Positions 25,112 to 33,013 of a stretch of DNA of 64,000 bases are shown here, one piece after another; the first letter of the stretch is position 1; each line of letters begins with the position of its first letter. The notes beneath the pieces were generated by a model that had not been told where the DNA came from, ran no database searches, and was given only the letters and a program-made list of their open reading frames with translations. The stretch covers positions 61,129 to 125,128 of the forward strand of contig VGGV01000007.1 of NCBI GenBank assembly GCA_016868455.1. The letters are read 5' to 3'. The translations under genes were made by a program, and so were the position numbers. Source of the stretch: Bacteroidota bacterium. Lineage in GTDB: Bacteria; Bacteroidota; Bacteroidia; Chitinophagales; Chitinophagaceae.

Positions 25112-25540
25112 ATGAGGCTGGTTTTATTGATAGGATTGCTGGTGGCACAGTTGCCGGTTTTTTCTCAGACTGATGAGGAAAAGCTGACGATTACACTGAA
25201 AGAATTTCACCAGGCGCTGGTAAACGCAAATACGGTTTCCATCAACCAGCAAACCGATAAAGCGCTGACCTACGGCCATAGCAATGGCTGGGTGGAAACA
25301 AAAAATGAACTGATTAAAAACCTGGAGACAGGTTATATTGACTATTTCAGTTACAAAGAAGACAGTCTGCAGGTGGTGGTAAACGGAACAATGGCTCATG
25401 CAAGGTTTGTGGCTGATATTAATGTGACGCTGAATGGAAACAATGGCACTTATCACTTAAAAGTGCTGGAAGTTTGGGTGAAGAAGGGAAAGAGGTGGAT
25501 ATTGTTTGCGAGGCAGGCGGTGAAAACCCCCGGCCCCTAA
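25112..25540 (+). CDS. Exported NTF2-like (DUF4440-type) protein, second of a pair
   Basis: A 142-aa paralogue of the preceding gene: signal peptide MRLVLLIGLLVAQLPVFSQ, then LTITLKEFHQALVNANTVSINQQTDKALTYGHSNGWVETKNELIKNL and a strand-rich end VLEVWVKKGKRWILFARQAVK. The pattern 'YGHSNG...K.EL..NL..G' is typical of DUF4440. The last residues TPGP are encoded by the left arm of a CCCCTAAAGGGG repeat. Both genes would be exported to the periplasm, the side opposite to the NADH-oxidising arm, so any link to complex I must be on the periplasmic face or purely regulatory. Confidence 0.78.
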   Translation: MRLVLLIGLLVAQLPVFSQTDEEKLTITLKEFHQALVNANTVSINQQTDKALTYGHSNGWVETKNELIKNLETGYIDYFSYKEDSLQVVVNGTMAHARFVADINVTLNGNNGTYHLKVLEVWVKKGKRWILFARQAVKTPGP

Positions 25541-25550
25541 AGGGGAGGTT
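25526..25550. repeat. CCCCTAAAGGGG repeat at the 3' end of the second NTF2-like gene
   Basis: ACCCCCGGCCCCTAAAGGGGAGG encodes the last residues and stop of the gene. It is the left partner of an inverted pair with 25696-25718. The ~145 bases between the two contain no gene that I can support. Confidence 0.7.
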
Positions 25551-25695
25551 GGAAGTTTCAGAGTAAACAAAGTCTTGATTGGATAAAAGGAAAATTTAAA
25601 CAAAAGAAAACTAAAAGCCTCTATTGTTAGTTAGTTTCACAATCTGAGGTAACCTTGAGAGTCATAAAAGAAATATTTTATAATCGGAATATAAA

Positions 25696-25718
25696 ATCCC
25701 CCTTTAGGGGTTAGGGGC
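25696..25718 (+). promoter_or_regulatory. Repeat-derived ribosome-binding region of nuoF
   Basis: CCCCCTTTAGGGGTTAGGGGC abuts the nuoF ATG. AGGGG at 25706-25710 lies 8 nt from the ATG. It is the inverted partner of the repeat at 25526-25550. Confidence 0.55.
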
Positions 25719-27092
25719 ATGGGAAGAAAATTATTATTAGACAAAGTAAATGTTCCAGGCATCCGGGAGTATGAAGTGTACCGCCGTGAAGGAGGCTACC
25801 GTAGTGTGGAGAAGGCATTGAAGACAATGAGCCCTGATGCGGTAACGGAAGAAGTGAAAAAGAGCGGACTGAGAGGAAGAGGCGGCGCCGGTTTCCCTAC
25901 AGGAATGAAATGGGGCTTACTTGCAAAACCCGAGGGAGTGCCCCGCTACTTAGTGGTGAATGCCGATGAGAGTGAACCGGGTACATTTAAGGACAGGTAC
26001 CTGATGGAATATATTCCTCATTTGCTGATTGAGGGAATCATCACTTCTTCTTACGCAATCGGCTCCAACCGCTCCTATATTTATATAAGAGGTGAATTTG
26101 CCTGGATTGTGGATATATTGGAACAGGCCATCACCGAAGCAAAGAACAATGGCTGGCTGGGTAAAAATATTTTGGGCAGCGGATTTGATTGTGAAATATA
26201 TGTGCAGCGTGGCGCCGGCGCTTATATCTGCGGAGAGGAAACAGCATTGCTGGAATCATTGGAAGGCAAAAGGGGTAACCCGAGAATAAAACCTCCTTTC
26301 CCGGCTGTAAAAGGTTTGTGGGACTGCCCGACAGTGGTAAATAATGTGGAGACAATTGCTGCGGTTGTTCCGATTATCAACGATGGGGGCGAGGAATATG
26401 CAAAGATGGGTATCGGTAAATCAACCGGCACCAAACTGATTTCCGCCTGTGGCAATATCAAAAAGCCGGGTGTGTATGAAATTGACATGACGATATCTGT
26501 AGAAGAATTTATTTACAGCGATGAATACTGCGGAGGTATCGCCAACGGAAGAAAATTGAAAGCATGCATCCCCGGTGGTTCATCCGTTCCTGTTTTGCCT
26601 GCCAATTTATTGCTCACTACTGCAAAAGGTGAAAAAAGAATGATGACTTATGAAAGTTTGGCTGATGGGGGCTTTGCAACCGGCACTATGATGGGTTCGG
26701 GCGGTTTTATCGTATTGGATGATACGCAGTGTGTGGTGAAGCATACTTATACCCTGGCAAGGTTTTACCGTCATGAGAGCTGTGGTCAATGCTCCCCCTG
26801 CCGCGAAGGAACCGGCTGGATGGAAAAAATATTACTGAACATAGAGAACGGGAAAGGAAAGATGAGTGATATAGATTTGCTCTGGGATATACAAAGGAAG
26901 GTAGAGGGAAATACGATTTGCCCGTTGGGTGATGCAGCAGCCTGGCCGGTAGCAGCAGCTATCAGGCATTTCAGGGATGAGTTTGAATGGCATGTAAATA
27001 ACCCGGAAGATTGTTTGAGAAGAAATTATGGGTTGGCAGGATATGCTGATCCGGTACCCCCAACCCCTAAAGGGGAATTGGCGGGAGCTTAG
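25719..27092 (+). CDS. nuoF: NADH-quinone oxidoreductase subunit F
   Basis: The 51-kDa-type subunit that binds FMN, NADH and cluster N3. The glycine-rich FMN/NADH site GLRGRGGAGFPTGMKWG is near residue 50, with NADESEPGTFKDR near 88. GAGAYICGEETALLESLEGKRGNPR is near 163. The cluster ligands are in ESCGQCSPCREG near 351, with the fourth Cys in NTICPLGD near 400. The C-terminus VPPTPKGELAGA is not family sequence; it is encoded by a repeat (cccctaaaggggaatt), an in-frame extension probably tolerated at the end of the chain. Confidence 0.97.
   Translation: MGRKLLLDKVNVPGIREYEVYRREGGYRSVEKALKTMSPDAVTEEVKKSGLRGRGGAGFPTGMKWGLLAKPEGVPRYLVVNADESEPGTFKDRYLMEYIPHLLIEGIITSSYAIGSNRSYIYIRGEFAWIVDILEQAITEAKNNGWLGKNILGSGFDCEIYVQRGAGAYICGEETALLESLEGKRGNPRIKPPFPAVKGLWDCPTVVNNVETIAAVVPIINDGGEEYAKMGIGKSTGTKLISACGNIKKPGVYEIDMTISVEEFIYSDEYCGGIANGRKLKACIPGGSSVPVLPANLLLTTAKGEKRMMTYESLADGGFATGTMMGSGGFIVLDDTQCVVKHTYTLARFYRHESCGQCSPCREGTGWMEKILLNIENGKGKMSDIDLLWDIQRKVEGNTICPLGDAAAWPVAAAIRHFRDEFEWHVNNPEDCLRRNYGLAGYADPVPPTPKGELAGA
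27057..27083. repeat. CCCCTAAAGGGG repeat encoding the NuoF tail
   Basis: ACCCCCAACCCCTAAAGGGGAATT lies inside the 3' end of nuoF and is read as PPTPKGEL. It is inverted relative to 27121-27143. Confidence 0.75.
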
Positions 27093-27120
27093 AATAATAT
27101 TTGAAAATGAAAACAATAAA

Positions 27121-27143
27121 ATTCCCCTTTAGGGGATAGGGGT
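27121..27143 (+). promoter_or_regulatory. Repeat-derived ribosome-binding region of nuoG
   Basis: ATTCCCCTTTAGGGGATAGGGGT abuts the nuoG ATG; AGGGG at 27131-27135 lies 8 nt upstream of it. Confidence 0.55.
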
Positions 27144-28286
27144 ATGTCTGAAGAAAAAAAATTATTCAAACCCGATAGCTATCGGGTAACCATTGACAAC
27201 ATTACTATAGATGTTGAACCAGGTACTACTATACTAAATGCTGCACGGCAAATTGGCGGCGACGTAACACCACCTGCCATGTGCTATTACAGTAAACTGC
27301 AGGGCAGCGGCGGTAAATGCAGGACATGTTTGGTAGAAGTAGCAGCGGGTTCTGCTGCTGATCCAAGACCAATACCAAAACTGGTTGCCAGCTGCCGTAC
27401 CAATGTAATGGATGGTATGGTGGTAAAAAATATTACCAGTGAAAGAGTACTGGATGCAAGGGCCGGTGTGGTGGAATTTTTACTGATCAACCATCCGCTG
27501 GATTGCCCCATTTGTGACCAGGCCGGCGAATGCCACCTGCAGGACCTCAGCTATGAACATGGCAAGGAAGGCACCCGCTATGAATTTAAAAGAAGAACAT
27601 TTGAGAAAGAAGATATCGGGCCTTACATACAACTGCACATGACAAGGTGCATACTTTGTTACCGCTGTACCTATGTGGCCGATCAGTTAACCGACAACAG
27701 GGCGCATGGTATTCTGGACAGGGGTGATCATGCAGAAATTTCCACTTACATTTCCAAAGCAATTGATAATGATTTCAGCGGAAATATGATTGATGTTTGC
27801 CCTGTTGGAGCATTAACAGATAAGACATTCCGGTTTAAGAACCGGGTGTGGTTTACCAAACCGGTGGATGCACACCGTGACTGTGACAAATGTTGTGGTA
27901 AAGTAACCTTGTGGCAGAGAGGCGATGATGTGCTGAGGGTAACAGCCCGTAAAGACGAATGGGGCGAAGTGCAGAGCTATGCTCGTCCCGACGACAAAGG
28001 AGGAGGGAACCAGCCTGGCTGGATATGCAATGATTGTCGTTTTCATAAAAAGAAAACAAGCGACTGGGTAATTGATGGGTTAACCAATATAAATCGTCAT
28101 TCTGTAATATCCCAGGGAAAGTATCCGGGACTGGTGATGCCGAATGAAACCATTGCAGAAGTAATGAGTGGCCGTGACCCGAAGCTGCTGATGGATATAC
28201 ATAGTGTAAGTGATGTGAACAGCGTTGAGCTTGGGTCGTTGCCGGGGGCGGCTACCAGCAACATATTTGAAAAGAAAGATCAATAA
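27144..28286 (+). CDS. nuoG: NADH-quinone oxidoreductase subunit G (short form)
   Basis: Fe-S subunit that relays electrons in the peripheral arm. The N-terminal [2Fe-2S] domain has MCYYSKLQGSGGKCRTCLVEV. The His/Cys site is HPLDCPICDQAGECHLQD, and the next cluster motifs are CILCYRCTYVAD and DVCPVGALTD. A further Cys set follows (CDKCCGKVTLW and ICNDCRF). At 380 aa it lacks the long molybdopterin-type domain of E. coli NuoG, which is usual in this phylum. Residues PDSYR near position 11 are encoded by the 18-bp palindrome. Confidence 0.95.
   Translation: MSEEKKLFKPDSYRVTIDNITIDVEPGTTILNAARQIGGDVTPPAMCYYSKLQGSGGKCRTCLVEVAAGSAADPRPIPKLVASCRTNVMDGMVVKNITSERVLDARAGVVEFLLINHPLDCPICDQAGECHLQDLSYEHGKEGTRYEFKRRTFEKEDIGPYIQLHMTRCILCYRCTYVADQLTDNRAHGILDRGDHAEISTYISKAIDNDFSGNMIDVCPVGALTDKTFRFKNRVWFTKPVDAHRDCDKCCGKVTLWQRGDDVLRVTARKDEWGEVQSYARPDDKGGGNQPGWICNDCRFHKKKTSDWVIDGLTNINRHSVISQGKYPGLVMPNETIAEVMSGRDPKLLMDIHSVSDVNSVELGSLPGAATSNIFEKKDQ
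27170..27187. repeat. 18-bp palindrome inside nuoG
   Basis: ACCCGATAGCTATCGGGT lies in the nuoG coding frame as AAA CCC GAT AGC TAT CGG GTA (KPDSYRV), just before the first strand of the ferredoxin domain. Its length of 18 keeps the frame. Confidence 0.85.
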
Positions 28287-28295
28287 TAGCTGAAT

Positions 28296-29348
28296 ATGTA
28301 TTTTTTGTCCATAGACTGGTGGTTAATCTTAGAAAAAGCATTGCTGATCTTCGGCATTGTCGGCCTTTCTTTCTTTATTGCTATGTACACCACCTATGCG
28401 GAAAGAAAAGTGGCGGCATGGCTGCAGGACCGCAGAGGCCCCAACAGGGCAGGGCCTTTTGGAATTTTTCAGCCGCTGGCTGATGGTGGTAAACTCTTTT
28501 TCAAGGAGGAAATCATTCCTCTTGCTTCCAATAAAGCGCTTTTTATTCTGGGCCCGGCATTGGCAATGATTACTGCCCTGCTCACCAGTACAGTTATTCC
28601 CTGGGCGGCGCCATTTCATACAAAAAGCGGCGGCGTCATTCCCATGCAGGTGGCCGATGTAGACATGGGTATTCTGCTGGTGTTTGGTATTGTCAGCGTC
28701 GGTGTATATGGAATAATGATCGGTGGTTGGGCATCCAACAACAAGTTTTCACTAATGGCGGCTATCCGCGGCGCTTCACAAATGGTTTCTTATGAATTGC
28801 CGATGGGGCTTGCATTAATTGCGGTACTTTTTATGACTGGCTCACTAAAGATGAGTGTGATTGTCCAGCATCAGATAGAACACGGATGGAACATCATGTA
28901 TCAACTCCTTGGGTTCATCATCTTCTTTGTGTGTGCATTAGCTGAGTGTAACCGTACACCGTTTGATTTACCGGAAGCAGAAAACGAACTGAATTTTGGC
29001 TATCACCAGGAATATTCATCCATGAAACTGGGTTTTTATCTTTTTGCTGAATACATCAATATGTTCATCAGCAGTGCGGTAATGGCTACGGTGTATTTTG
29101 GGGGGTATGATATTCCATTTGTGAACGAGGCTTCGTGGGGATTAAGTTCTTTCTGGATGACATTTATCAGCTTTAGTGTACTGATGGCGAAAACATGTTT
29201 CTTCCTCTTTGTGTTTTTATGGATACGGTGGACGATACCCCGGTTCCGGTACGACCAGCTGATGAACCTGGGATGGAAGAAACTGATCCCATTGGCCTTG
29301 CTGAATATGATAATAACGGCGGCAGTGATGCTCTGGTTGAAAAAGTGA
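28296..29348 (+). CDS. nuoH: NADH-quinone oxidoreductase subunit H
   Basis: Membrane subunit at the junction of the two arms, forming part of the quinone channel. The 350-aa protein has about eight membrane helices. The conserved AERKVAAWLQDRRGPNRAGPFGIFQPLADGGKLFFKE is near residues 31-68. ECNRTPFDLPEAENELNFGYHQEYSSMKLGFYLFAEY is near 211-250, and WIRWTIPRFRYDQLMNLGWK comes near the end. The 3' gap begins with a GTGAGTGGTGAGTAGTGA microrepeat and then composite element B. Confidence 0.97.
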   Translation: MYFLSIDWWLILEKALLIFGIVGLSFFIAMYTTYAERKVAAWLQDRRGPNRAGPFGIFQPLADGGKLFFKEEIIPLASNKALFILGPALAMITALLTSTVIPWAAPFHTKSGGVIPMQVADVDMGILLVFGIVSVGVYGIMIGGWASNNKFSLMAAIRGASQMVSYELPMGLALIAVLFMTGSLKMSVIVQHQIEHGWNIMYQLLGFIIFFVCALAECNRTPFDLPEAENELNFGYHQEYSSMKLGFYLFAEYINMFISSAVMATVYFGGYDIPFVNEASWGLSSFWMTFISFSVLMAKTCFFLFVFLWIRWTIPRFRYDQLMNLGWKKLIPLALLNMIITAAVMLWLKK

Positions 29349-29369
29349 GTGGTGAGTAGTGAAAGATTA

Positions 29370-29592
29370 CCGCCCCGTAGGGGCGGCATGTTGGTAGCCC
29401 CCGATGCAATCGAGGGAATAATGATAACGAAGAATGTTTGGGAACCCCATAGGGGTTCAATATGAAATAATTTCGGTTAGAAGAAAATTAGGAAAGAAAA
29501 CGGAGTCGTTGCAAATGCTCAGTAGCGAACTGAACGATGATCCCGATAGCTATCGGGAGTGCGACGCAACGAAGCTGATAGCAGTAATACAG
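29370..29592. repeat. Three-hairpin composite element, copy B
   Basis: Hairpins CCGCCCC-gta-GGGGCGG (29370-29386), CCCCCG...CGAGGG, and GAACCCC-ata-GGGGTTC (29442-29458), then a tail ending gcagtaatacag. The backbone matches copy A. The first stem differs by a paired change (CAG/CTG in A, CCG/CGG in B). The element fills most of the nuoH-nuoI gap; the ORF track's long nuoI start lies inside it and is not real. Confidence 0.75.
29541..29558. repeat. 18-bp palindrome TCCCGATAGCTATCGGGA
   Basis: Perfect palindrome inside element B, between gaacgatga and gtgcgac. In element A the palindrome sits at another place in the same backbone. Confidence 0.85.
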
Positions 29593-29627
29593 TTGACAGC
29601 ATAAATATATATTTGCAAACCTTTGAA

Positions 29628-30224
29628 ATGAGTGTACGATTAACAAACCGGTCAGTGGAAGTAAACAGGAAGCCGATGACTTTCCTGGAAAGCATCTATC
29701 TCTGGAATATCCTGAAGGGAATGGGCATTACCATTAGTCACCTGTTTAAAAAGAAAGCAACGATCAACTACCCGGAGCAAAAAAGAAGTTTTTCCAAAGT
29801 ATTCCGCGGCCTGCATGTATTGAACCGGGATGCTGAAGGCCGGGAAAATTGCACAGCCTGCGGCCTGTGCGCTGTAGCCTGTCCGGCAGAAGCCATTACC
29901 ATGGAGGCTGCTGAAAGGTTGCCGGGTGAAGAACATTTATACCGTGAAGAGAAGTATGCAGCCAAATATGAGATCAACATGCTGCGCTGCATTTTCTGCG
30001 GTTTGTGTGAGGAGGCCTGTCCGAAAGATGCTATTTATCTTTCACAGACCTTTGCACCTGCCAATTACGGAAGAAAAGGATTTATATATAAGAAAGAAGA
30101 TTTGCTGATACCCCATCCGGTTAACGAGAAAGAGGCGTACGAAAAGGCTTTGGGAAATAAAGCGGCAAAGAATTCATATACTAAAACTAACAATTCCCCA
30201 TTTGGGGATAGGGTATGGGAGTGA
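29628..30224 (+). CDS. nuoI: NADH-quinone oxidoreductase subunit I
   Basis: Ferredoxin-like subunit that holds clusters N6a and N6b. Two classical motifs are visible: CTACGLCAVACPAEAI near residue 76 and CIFCGLCEEACPKDAI near 123. The start is put at MSVRLTNRSVEVNRKPMTF. The C-terminal residues SPFGDRVWE come from a CCCCATTTGGGG repeat, and the stop overlaps the nuoJ start by 10 bases. The protein core is normal. Confidence 0.96.
   Translation: MSVRLTNRSVEVNRKPMTFLESIYLWNILKGMGITISHLFKKKATINYPEQKRSFSKVFRGLHVLNRDAEGRENCTACGLCAVACPAEAITMEAAERLPGEEHLYREEKYAAKYEINMLRCIFCGLCEEACPKDAIYLSQTFAPANYGRKGFIYKKEDLLIPHPVNEKEAYEKALGNKAAKNSYTKTNNSPFGDRVWE
30192..30214 (+). promoter_or_regulatory. Repeat at the nuoI-nuoJ junction
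   Basis: ATTCCCCATTTGGGGATAGGGT encodes the NuoI tail and also places GGGG 7 nt before the nuoJ ATG. Only a single copy is present here, because the two genes overlap. Confidence 0.55.
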
Positions 30225-30715
30225 CTCAGATACTTTTTTGGTTTCTTTCGGTGATGGCGGTATTCAGCGCCCTCATGGTGATCACCAGTAAGAACCCGGT
30301 ATACAGTGTGCTGTGGCTCATCGCCACTTTCTTTGCCATTTCCGGTCATTATATATTATTTAATGCCCAGTTCCTGGCTATTGTAAACATCATAGTATAT
30401 GCCGGGGCCATCATGGTATTGTTCCTGTTTGTGATCATGCTGATGAACCTGAACAGGGAAACAGAGCCACAGAAAAACCGCTGGCTGAAGATGGCCGGTG
30501 CAGCAGCAGGTGGTTGTTTATTGCTGGTGCTGGTGGCGGCATTGAAAGATACAGATATGAAGCAGCAGCAGGCGTTGATCAATAAAGGAAACATCGGGCT
30601 AATTAAGATATTGGGGAAGGAACTGTTCACTACTTATGTTGTGCCGTTTGAAATAAGCAGTGTATTGTTCCTGAGCGCTATGATTGGCGCCGTTGTAATT
30701 GGGAAAAAAGAATAA
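30215..30715 (+). CDS. nuoJ: NADH-quinone oxidoreductase subunit J
   Basis: Membrane subunit of the proton-pumping arm, 166 aa with five helices. Conserved sequence includes SALMVITSKNPVYSVLWLIATFFAISGHYILFNAQFLAIVNIIVYAGAIMVLFLFVIMLMNL. It ends FEISSVLFLSAMIGAVVIGKKE. It overlaps nuoI and is 12 bases from nuoK. Confidence 0.96.
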   Translation: MGVTQILFWFLSVMAVFSALMVITSKNPVYSVLWLIATFFAISGHYILFNAQFLAIVNIIVYAGAIMVLFLFVIMLMNLNRETEPQKNRWLKMAGAAAGGCLLLVLVAALKDTDMKQQQALINKGNIGLIKILGKELFTTYVVPFEISSVLFLSAMIGAVVIGKKE

Positions 30716-30727
30716 CAGGTTTGCAAA

Positions 30728-31063
30728 ATGCCGGTAAACTATTACATATTTCTTGCCATCGCCCTGTTCAGTATTGGTATTGTAGGGGTGCTTACCCGCC
30801 GCAATGCCATTATCATTTTTATGTGTATTGAATTGATGCTGAATGCAGTGAACCTGATGCTGGTGGCGTTTTCCAAAATGCATCATGCAAAAGCATTAGC
30901 TGCTGATGCAGCAACAACGGTGGGTACAGACGGGCAGTTATTTGTATTTTTTATCATGGTGGTGGCGGCGGCAGAAGTAAGTGTTGGGCTGGCGATTATT
31001 GTGATGATGTACCGGAATATTCATTCGGTGGATGTGAATTTTTTAAACAGATTGAAACATTGA
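30728..31063 (+). CDS. nuoK: NADH-quinone oxidoreductase subunit K
   Basis: Small membrane subunit with three helices, 111 aa. The conserved Glu residues of helix 2 are in [18 protein letters not shown], and that of helix 3 is in [19 protein letters not shown]. Normal length and placement. Confidence 0.96.
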   Translation: MPVNYYIFLAIALFSIGIVGVLTRRNAIIIFMCIELMLNAVNLMLVAFSKMHHAKALAADAATTVGTDGQLFVFFIMVVAAAEVSVGLAIIVMMYRNIHSVDVNFLNRLKH

Positions 31064-31111
31064 TGACGGAGATCTGATGCCGTAAGTCAGATTTACCCGG
31101 AAGATTGTAAT

Positions 31112-33010
31112 ATGAAAAATACGCTGGACATAGTTTATTTGATCCCCCTTCTTCCATTATTGGGGTTTCTGATTAATGGTTTGGGGAGAAAGCATTTATC
31201 CAAATCACTTATAGGAATAATCGGTTCAGGCGTTATCCTGGCTTCGTTTGCGCTCAGCATCTGGGTCTTTATGCAGGTAAAAGGCGGTAATATCCCGCCT
31301 GATGTTCATTATTTTGATTTTATTAATATTGGGGCCTTAAAAATCCCCTTTGCATTTAAGATAGACCAGCTTTCCACGTTGTTCCTGCTGGTAATAACAG
31401 GAGTTGGATTTTTAATTCATGTGTACTCAGTGTCCTATATGCATGAAGAAAAAGCAGAACATTTCGGGAGATATTTTTCATACCTGAACCTGTTTGTTTT
31501 CTCTATGCTGCTCTTGGTGATGGGCGCCAATTTTGTCATCATGTTTATTGGCTGGGAAGGTGTGGGCCTCTGTTCTTACCTGCTGATCGGCTATTGGTTC
31601 AAGAACCAGGAGTATAATAAAGCTGCTAACAAGGCCTTTATTATGAACCGCATCGGCGACTTGGCTTTTCTGATTGCTATTTTTTGGCTTATTAATAAAC
31701 TGGGTACTGTTTCGTTCAGCGAAGTTTTTAGCCCGGCTAATCTTTCAAAGCTCAGCCCAACCGATATAACAGTTATCACATTACTGCTTTTCATTGGCGC
31801 CACCGGTAAAAGCGCCCAGATACCACTTTATACCTGGTTGCCCGATGCAATGGCAGGTCCCACACCTGTATCCGCCCTTATCCATGCAGCTACGATGGTA
31901 ACCGCCGGTATTTATATGATAGCACGGTGCCATGTGCTTTACTCCATGTCACACCTGACGATGGATATTGTGACTTATATTGGATTAGCTACCGCCCTGC
32001 TTGCTGCTACCATCGCCCTGAAGCAAAACGATATTAAAAAAGTGCTGGCTTACTCCACCGTCAGCCAACTGGGCTTTATGTTCCTGGCATTGGGCTGCGG
32101 CGCTTATGCAGCTGCTGTATTTCATGTAATGACGCATGCCTTCTTCAAAGCGCTGCTGTTTCTTGGAAGCGGCAGTGTAATACATGCTATGGGCGGTGAA
32201 CAGGACATCCGAAATATGGGCGGCCTGAACAAGAAAATGAGAATTACTTTCATTACATTCCTGATCGGGTGCATTGCTATAGCCGGCATTCCGCCTTTCA
32301 GCGGATTTTTTTCCAAAGATGCCATCTTGTTAAGCGCCTTTGTTCAAAGTCCGTTGCTGTATAGTATCGTTTTGTTTGCGGCATTGCTGACTGCTTTCTA
32401 TATGTTCCGCTTGTTCTTTATCGTTTTTACCGGCAGCTTCCGCGGCACACATGAACAGGAGCATCATTTGCATGAAAGCCCGGCCGCTATTACAATTCCT
32501 TTAATCATTCTTGCAATACTTTCTGTCATCGGCGGTTTTGTTGGAATACCTGAAGTATTTGCGGATGGCGGTGATAAGATCAGTTCATTTTTGTCACCGG
32601 TAATTGCAGCACATGGGGAGCATACAGTTTCTCATTCAGCAGAGTACATGCTGATGGGGTTATCAACTGCACTTGTAGTTATCATGATAATTTTTGCATG
32701 GATCAAATTCAGAAACTATCAGCGAACGGGTGCAGAAGGCGGTTTTGGAAAAGTGTTGGAAAATAAATGGTATGTGGATGAATTGTATGATAAAGTGTTT
32801 GTAAACCCCCTGCACCGGTTTGGCGGTTTTTTAAAATCAGTAATTGAAAACAAAGTGGTGGATGGGCTGGTGAATGGTGTTGGACGGGCTGTAAACTACG
32901 GGAGCAGGCAGCTGCGCCTGTTACAGAGCGGCCAGACAGGCAGCTATGTTTTATTGATGGTGCTGAGTATGGTGCTGATTTTTGCAGTTCAATTCTTTTT
33001 GAGAAAATAA
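31112..33010 (+). CDS. nuoL: NADH-quinone oxidoreductase subunit L
   Basis: The distal antiporter-like proton-pumping subunit with the long lateral helix. The 632-aa protein has FIGWEGVGLCSYLLIGYWF near residue 145, the key-Lys region GKSAQIPLYTWLPDAMAGPTPVSALIHAATMVTAGIY near 235, and LAYSTVSQLGFMFLALG near 310. The C-terminal ENKWYVDELYDKVFVNP precedes the last helix. Three bases separate it from nuoM. Confidence 0.97.
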   Translation: MKNTLDIVYLIPLLPLLGFLINGLGRKHLSKSLIGIIGSGVILASFALSIWVFMQVKGGNIPPDVHYFDFINIGALKIPFAFKIDQLSTLFLLVITGVGFLIHVYSVSYMHEEKAEHFGRYFSYLNLFVFSMLLLVMGANFVIMFIGWEGVGLCSYLLIGYWFKNQEYNKAANKAFIMNRIGDLAFLIAIFWLINKLGTVSFSEVFSPANLSKLSPTDITVITLLLFIGATGKSAQIPLYTWLPDAMAGPTPVSALIHAATMVTAGIYMIARCHVLYSMSHLTMDIVTYIGLATALLAATIALKQNDIKKVLAYSTVSQLGFMFLALGCGAYAAAVFHVMTHAFFKALLFLGSGSVIHAMGGEQDIRNMGGLNKKMRITFITFLIGCIAIAGIPPFSGFFSKDAILLSAFVQSPLLYSIVLFAALLTAFYMFRLFFIVFTGSFRGTHEQEHHLHESPAAITIPLIILAILSVIGGFVGIPEVFADGGDKISSFLSPVIAAHGEHTVSHSAEYMLMGLSTALVVIMIIFAWIKFRNYQRTGAEGGFGKVLENKWYVDELYDKVFVNPLHRFGGFLKSVIENKVVDGLVNGVGRAVNYGSRQLRLLQSGQTGSYVLLMVLSMVLIFAVQFFLRK

Positions 33011-33013
33011 TGT

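Noticed and set aside
27144-28286. NuoG as a truncated or broken gene
   Set aside because: At 380 aa it lacks the long C-terminal domain of enterobacterial NuoG, but all cluster motifs are present and the short form is usual in this phylum.
29559-29627. N-terminal extension of NuoI in the ORF track
   Set aside because: It is translated from the tail of composite repeat B; the family start MSVRLTNRS at 29628 fits better.
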